This document shows, piece by piece, positions 61,701 to 64,000 of a DNA stretch of 64,000 nucleotides. Position 1 is the first letter of the stretch. Each line of letters opens with the position of its first letter. This stretch comes from Lewinellaceae bacterium. Its GTDB lineage: Bacteria > Bacteroidota > Bacteroidia > Chitinophagales > Saprospiraceae. A program made the translations under genes and the position numbers. The notes beneath the pieces were generated by a model, which was given only the letters and a program-made list of their open reading frames with translations, was not told the origin of the DNA and did no database searches. The stretch is taken from assembly GCA_020636135.1 (NCBI GenBank), contig JACJYK010000001.1, positions 3,830,501-3,894,500 of the forward strand, written 5' to 3'.

Positions 61701-64000
61701 CAAATCTTTTGACTCACTCAAAATGTATCGGGTCGTATTGGCCAGATCCGGCGGTAGCAATTTGATATTACCCAGCATTTCCTCCATGACGAAAGGCGGG
61801 GTATGATCCTGGACCTTAAACCACTGCACGCAAGTCGTATCGCGACCTCCACACCAATCATAGATGTGCCAGGTCCGGCGGATCTTGTATGCCTTGCCAC
61901 AAGTAGGTATCACATGATCTTCATATTCAAAGACGATCTGACACTTGCCCGAGTTGGCAAAGTCAGGTCCGGCATCGGTATGTTTGGGTAATAAATAGCC
62001 CGGTTCCTGGCCTGGTTGAGTACTCTTCAGATAGGGCGCTGGGAATATACCATTATCATCCGTAGGCCACGGGTGTGCATAACCCTGGTCATCCAGGTAA
62101 GTATATCCATTCTTTCCACTTTGCCATAATACATCCACCCAGGTACCATTCGATAATTGATGCTGCAGGTTGCAGTCCACTAACGTGTCCGGGCCGCAGA
62201 TCAGGCTATCGATGGTCTCCTTGCGCACGAACAAGGTATCCCGGCACTCTCTGAAATTGCCCCAGGCATCGGTAGCCCGGACTTTTCTGGCCATATAGCC
62301 GATGAACTCCCGGTCATCACAGCCCAGGTCCGTCCATTGTTTTTCCAGTACTTCCATCCTCGCCGGATACATCTGGCAATTGTCCTCCAGCAATACGAGA
62401 TCTATCTTCGCATCCATTTCCAGGCAGCTGATGGTATCGTTCTGACAGATGATCTGTGGCGGGAATTTCTCCTCAATCTTGGCCTTGCTCCAGCATACGT
62501 TATTGGTCACTATGTTGCGTACGGAGATGGTCAGGGTCTGACCGGCATAATCACCGGTCACCGGATTGGGCACATCATTACCCCACATATCCTTGATGCT
62601 CGTGACTTCCCAGAAGCACAAAGCGATGCACTCAAAACTGACTCCATTGAGTATCATGCCCGGATTGATCAATACCTGACAGTCAGAGCCAAGGCTGATG
62701 TTGACCATATCCTGGCATGTCGGTTCGTCTTTCCAGCAGGGAGGGATCCTCGTCGAATCGTTACCGGTGCCGCGGTCAGCAAAGTCCTCTGGGTTCAGCG
62801 TTTCAGGATAGATACCGGCATCTGAGCTATCGTAGGTGATCATGGGCAACAGGGACGCATCCAGTATTGTGTTTCCTGCATTATCATTGGCCCGTCCCAT
62901 ACCAAGTACCTGATTAGCCAGGCTATCACACAGCAAACCGCCGGCATCCGGATCGATCTCCACCCGCAGGACTACTTCGAATCCTTCTCCCGGAAAGACC
63001 AACGTACCCGGACTCGATATGACCAGATTTTGATTGGGTGCCATACCGGAATAAGAAGGATTCACAGCGGGTGGTATGGAAGCCGTATTGTTCTCTATGG
63101 TAACCGATACCGCCTGTACAAAATATGGTCCGAAAGAAGCCGAAAGGTCTTCATTCAGGACGATGCTATCCAGAGGCGTATTACCTGTATTTTCAAAATA
63201 AATGCGGTAAACCGCGTCGAAATTCCCCTGAACTCCACTCAGCGGCCGGTATACTTTCTCGATTTTTTTGGCAATGTTCAGTATGGGCAGCGTCACCAGC
63301 GTCGGATCATTTTCCATGCCGGAATCACCCAATGCTCCTGCATTCCGGTTCTCCGGATCCCATCCTGTATCTGAGGTATCCACGGTCATACCCACCTGGC
63401 TGTCGCCCATTGCAATGGCCTGATTGAGCAGGGTCGTATAACTGGGATTGGCGATCGCATTGGGATTGGTCAATAACGTGTAACGGATGTCCAGAAATTC
63501 ATCCCGGTCAAGCGTATCGTTTTCCATGCTTCCATCAATCACTTTCGGGAAAGCCATGATGGTAGGCGATACGGTGGCTGGCAACTGGTCTACCGGAGCG
63601 CCATGAATGATCTGTGGAGGTACGACCAGCGAAGGTGCATTAATGACACTTACCAGCGTAGCTCCCAGATTGGTCGTTACCGGATCGGTCACCATGATGT
63701 CATAGATGGGCACATTGCCTTTATTCTTTACCAGCAACTGGAAATCAACCAATACATCACCCGGGTTGGTACCCTGATTGTAGGGTCTTACCGCCAGGAT
63801 CTGCTTCGAGATGTTGATGTCCACCAGGTTGAGCGGTGTCGGATCGTTACAATCCCCACTGCCGTTGGATGTTAACTCATTGCGTCCGTAATCCGAAGTA
63901 TCAAATACCATGGCGGCAAATACCGGATCACGACCTGTCGCGATGGCTTGATTGTATAGGGTATCAGGTGCTCCGGCAGCATTCGGGTTGACCATGATCC
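58704..64000 (-). CDS. Giant secreted protein with DUF11-like repeats, Cys-rich C-terminal half and T9SS type A sorting domain (5' end outside window)
   Basis: At least 1763 residues are visible; the frame stays open to the window edge, so the N-terminus is missing. Residues 1-~400 of the visible part are DUF11-like (conserved repeat) beta modules, with recurring DTLYNQAIATGRDP, NKGNVPIYDIMVTDP and YFENTGNTPLDSIVLNEDLSA patterns that usually form surface stalks. From ~420 on it matches the shared cysteine-rich module (WTDLGCDDREFIGYMARKVRAT, PTCGKAYKIRRTWHIYDWC), ending in the same type A T9SS sorting domain (PELYQNTPNPFSGETKIGFW). A variable insert of about 110 residues differs from the paralogue at 51904. 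Confidence 0.87.
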   Translation of the reverse strand, partial: IMVNPNAAGAPDTLYNQAIATGRDPVFAAMVFDTSDYGRNELTSNGSGDCNDPTPLNLVDINISKQILAVRPYNQGTNPGDVLVDFQLLVKNKGNVPIYDIMVTDPVTTNLGATLVSVINAPSLVVPPQIIHGAPVDQLPATVSPTIMAFPKVIDGSMENDTLDRDEFLDIRYTLLTNPNAIANPSYTTLLNQAIAMGDSQVGMTVDTSDTGWDPENRNAGALGDSGMENDPTLVTLPILNIAKKIEKVYRPLSGVQGNFDAVYRIYFENTGNTPLDSIVLNEDLSASFGPYFVQAVSVTIENNTASIPPAVNPSYSGMAPNQNLVISSPGTLVFPGEGFEVVLRVEIDPDAGGLLCDSLANQVLGMGRANDNAGNTILDASLLPMITYDSSDAGIYPETLNPEDFADRGTGNDSTRIPPCWKDEPTCQDMVNISLGSDCQVLINPGMILNGVSFECIALCFWEVTSIKDMWGNDVPNPVTGDYAGQTLTISVRNIVTNNVCWSKAKIEEKFPPQIICQNDTISCLEMDAKIDLVLLEDNCQMYPARMEVLEKQWTDLGCDDREFIGYMARKVRATDAWGNFRECRDTLFVRKETIDSLICGPDTLVDCNLQHQLSNGTWVDVLWQSGKNGYTYLDDQGYAHPWPTDDNGIFPAPYLKSTQPGQEPGYLLPKHTDAGPDFANSGKCQIVFEYEDHVIPTCGKAYKIRRTWHIYDWCGGRDTTCVQWFKVQDHTPPFVMEEMLGNIKLLPPDLANTTRYILSESKDLYVAADPHDCKAGLQLADVRNYVERRPGKSYAYECDDELTLYYEVSYSDPSHPGKQITQQGDYDKDGGHLYLPAGWHYILWTIRDRCWNEFTIWQRAFVEDVTPPTPVCDEITQVTLDPKECWACVYAKDLDDGSHDNCCDKLHFAVASMDSITYWRDYWTSYFEDCLDPYDYHHYRDDIDEAIEEWINVFVFDDYIDVTECGSEQLVLRVYEACDVPEYDPHTFYGGEHEWYWWNLSQNFLQWYFWRLDDYVHYGDPRASFKCDIEVWKTSNQNYWNNPFQVCLLEPVYKTHGTYPSRTCGYLLTTEADKIEWQNRVFNPYREESLISFSLSDNKRWHFPHLYSDCMIEVRKDDKTPPVVVAPEDVTVYCDGVPYWWTLTKSYAGGTKTATVNGHGASFTHDVCEGEDALQTYCSSPDVYPAGINTSGDLAEGPVCCVEIPWDGGDFGYYGGSVCGEYSYAGGVNCDEYSYWYHDHNWQPIYCRLWLMLDKYDNPDGGHPNPQSYFDETAEDWVITDNCWAPETEVEYSGSLNECGVGTLTKTVTATDKCGNTAYDTQTLYVKPRSDFEVIFPADVVVNCTDQASLAADRTGAGYPEISDDDCELIGVTYSDERYDVTEGCYKILRTWKLIDWCVYSPDLHSRYPDVIVDDRLVASESRCCIHRNLKDDGDGYMTYLQVIKVIDDEAPVIVCNELEETCILDNNCDAATVRYELLASGTDNCAAEDEIQYRYTVLADETTPVAYGQGHELTAELAVGTYGVWLVGKDRCGNEDSCYTTFTIRDCKNPTPYCYHGIATVVMSPSGEVEIWATDFDAGSYDNCTYADKLIFSFTEDGETPSWTYTCADIPDGRSQEIEVEIWVIDEAGNKDFCTTTLLLQDNTGNACQDSSPLTESGSGVASPGQKVKGEGVRTPELYQNTPNPFSGETKIGFWLPESMTATLKIMDVTGKELYRVSGTYSGGNHLITLEAGSIPEVKGVLFYQLETISGVLNKRMVKVN

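Overview
The window looks like a chromosomal piece of a Bacteroidota bacterium, most likely of the Saprospiria (Lewinella/Haliscomenobacter-like) lineage. The reasons are three giant secreted proteins ending in type IX secretion (type A) sorting domains, a SufBCDS-E-T cluster with an Rrf2 regulator, a sulfite reductase carrying a HEPN domain, an LptD-type outer-membrane protein, and Bacteroidota-style promoters (TTG, about 20 nt, TAnnTTTG). The genus is inference; no rRNA or tRNA gene is visible.

Layout: 1-3615, a truncated acyltransferase-3, a pirin, a TMEM175-type channel and a PlsC-type acyltransferase with a zinc ribbon. 4087-10196, a complete SUF iron-sulfur assembly operon ending in an Rrf2 regulator, with a dyad just upstream of sufB. 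10209-14407, an MCE/MlaD-like lipid-transport protein and LptD, divergently oriented. 14408-24207, housekeeping and sugar-related genes (CutC, two thioredoxin-like proteins, GH51 arabinofuranosidase, CBM9-like protein, sorbosone-dehydrogenase/cytochrome c protein, HolA), followed by a repeat island of five 79-bp units separated by arrays of a 7-bp word. 24698-35352, a sulfur-assimilation/tetrapyrrole operon. 35375-41461, a giant T9SS cargo protein. 41885-45669, radC, an ABC exporter and kynureninase. 45821-51779, an ATP-grasp protein and a TetR-EmrA-EmrB-TolC efflux operon. 51904-63995 and beyond, two further giant T9SS proteins, the last one running off the window.

The most interesting system is the control region of the sulfur operon. 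A near-consensus promoter places the predicted transcription start within a few bases of the ATG of a 31-codon ORF (24698-24793) containing four consecutive cysteine codons. A perfect 12-bp terminator hairpin with a T tract follows, and then the operon: sulfite reductase-HEPN, uroporphyrinogen-III methyltransferase, precorrin-2 dehydrogenase, APS/PAPS reductase, ferredoxin-NADP reductase, ferredoxin, and hemA-hemC-hemD-hemB-hemL. Ten of these eleven gene junctions are either overlaps or an 11-nt gap. The arrangement predicts cysteine-responsive transcription attenuation by a (nearly) leaderless poly-cysteine peptide, in the manner reported for mycobacterial sulfur genes, controlling a unit that makes sulfite reductase, its siroheme from glutamyl-tRNA onward, and its electron donors.

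The giant proteins share a conserved, cysteine-rich C-terminal half of about 1,240-1,380 residues but have different N-terminal modules (HYR-like, PKD, DUF11-like). The two at the right end have nearly identical 3' blocks at an exact 6,800-bp offset, and a leftover copy of a gene terminus sits behind the last one. A family of small hairpins with a CTGACG...GTCAGCA frame, some with different but self-complementary inner stems, lies at the 3' sides of several genes.
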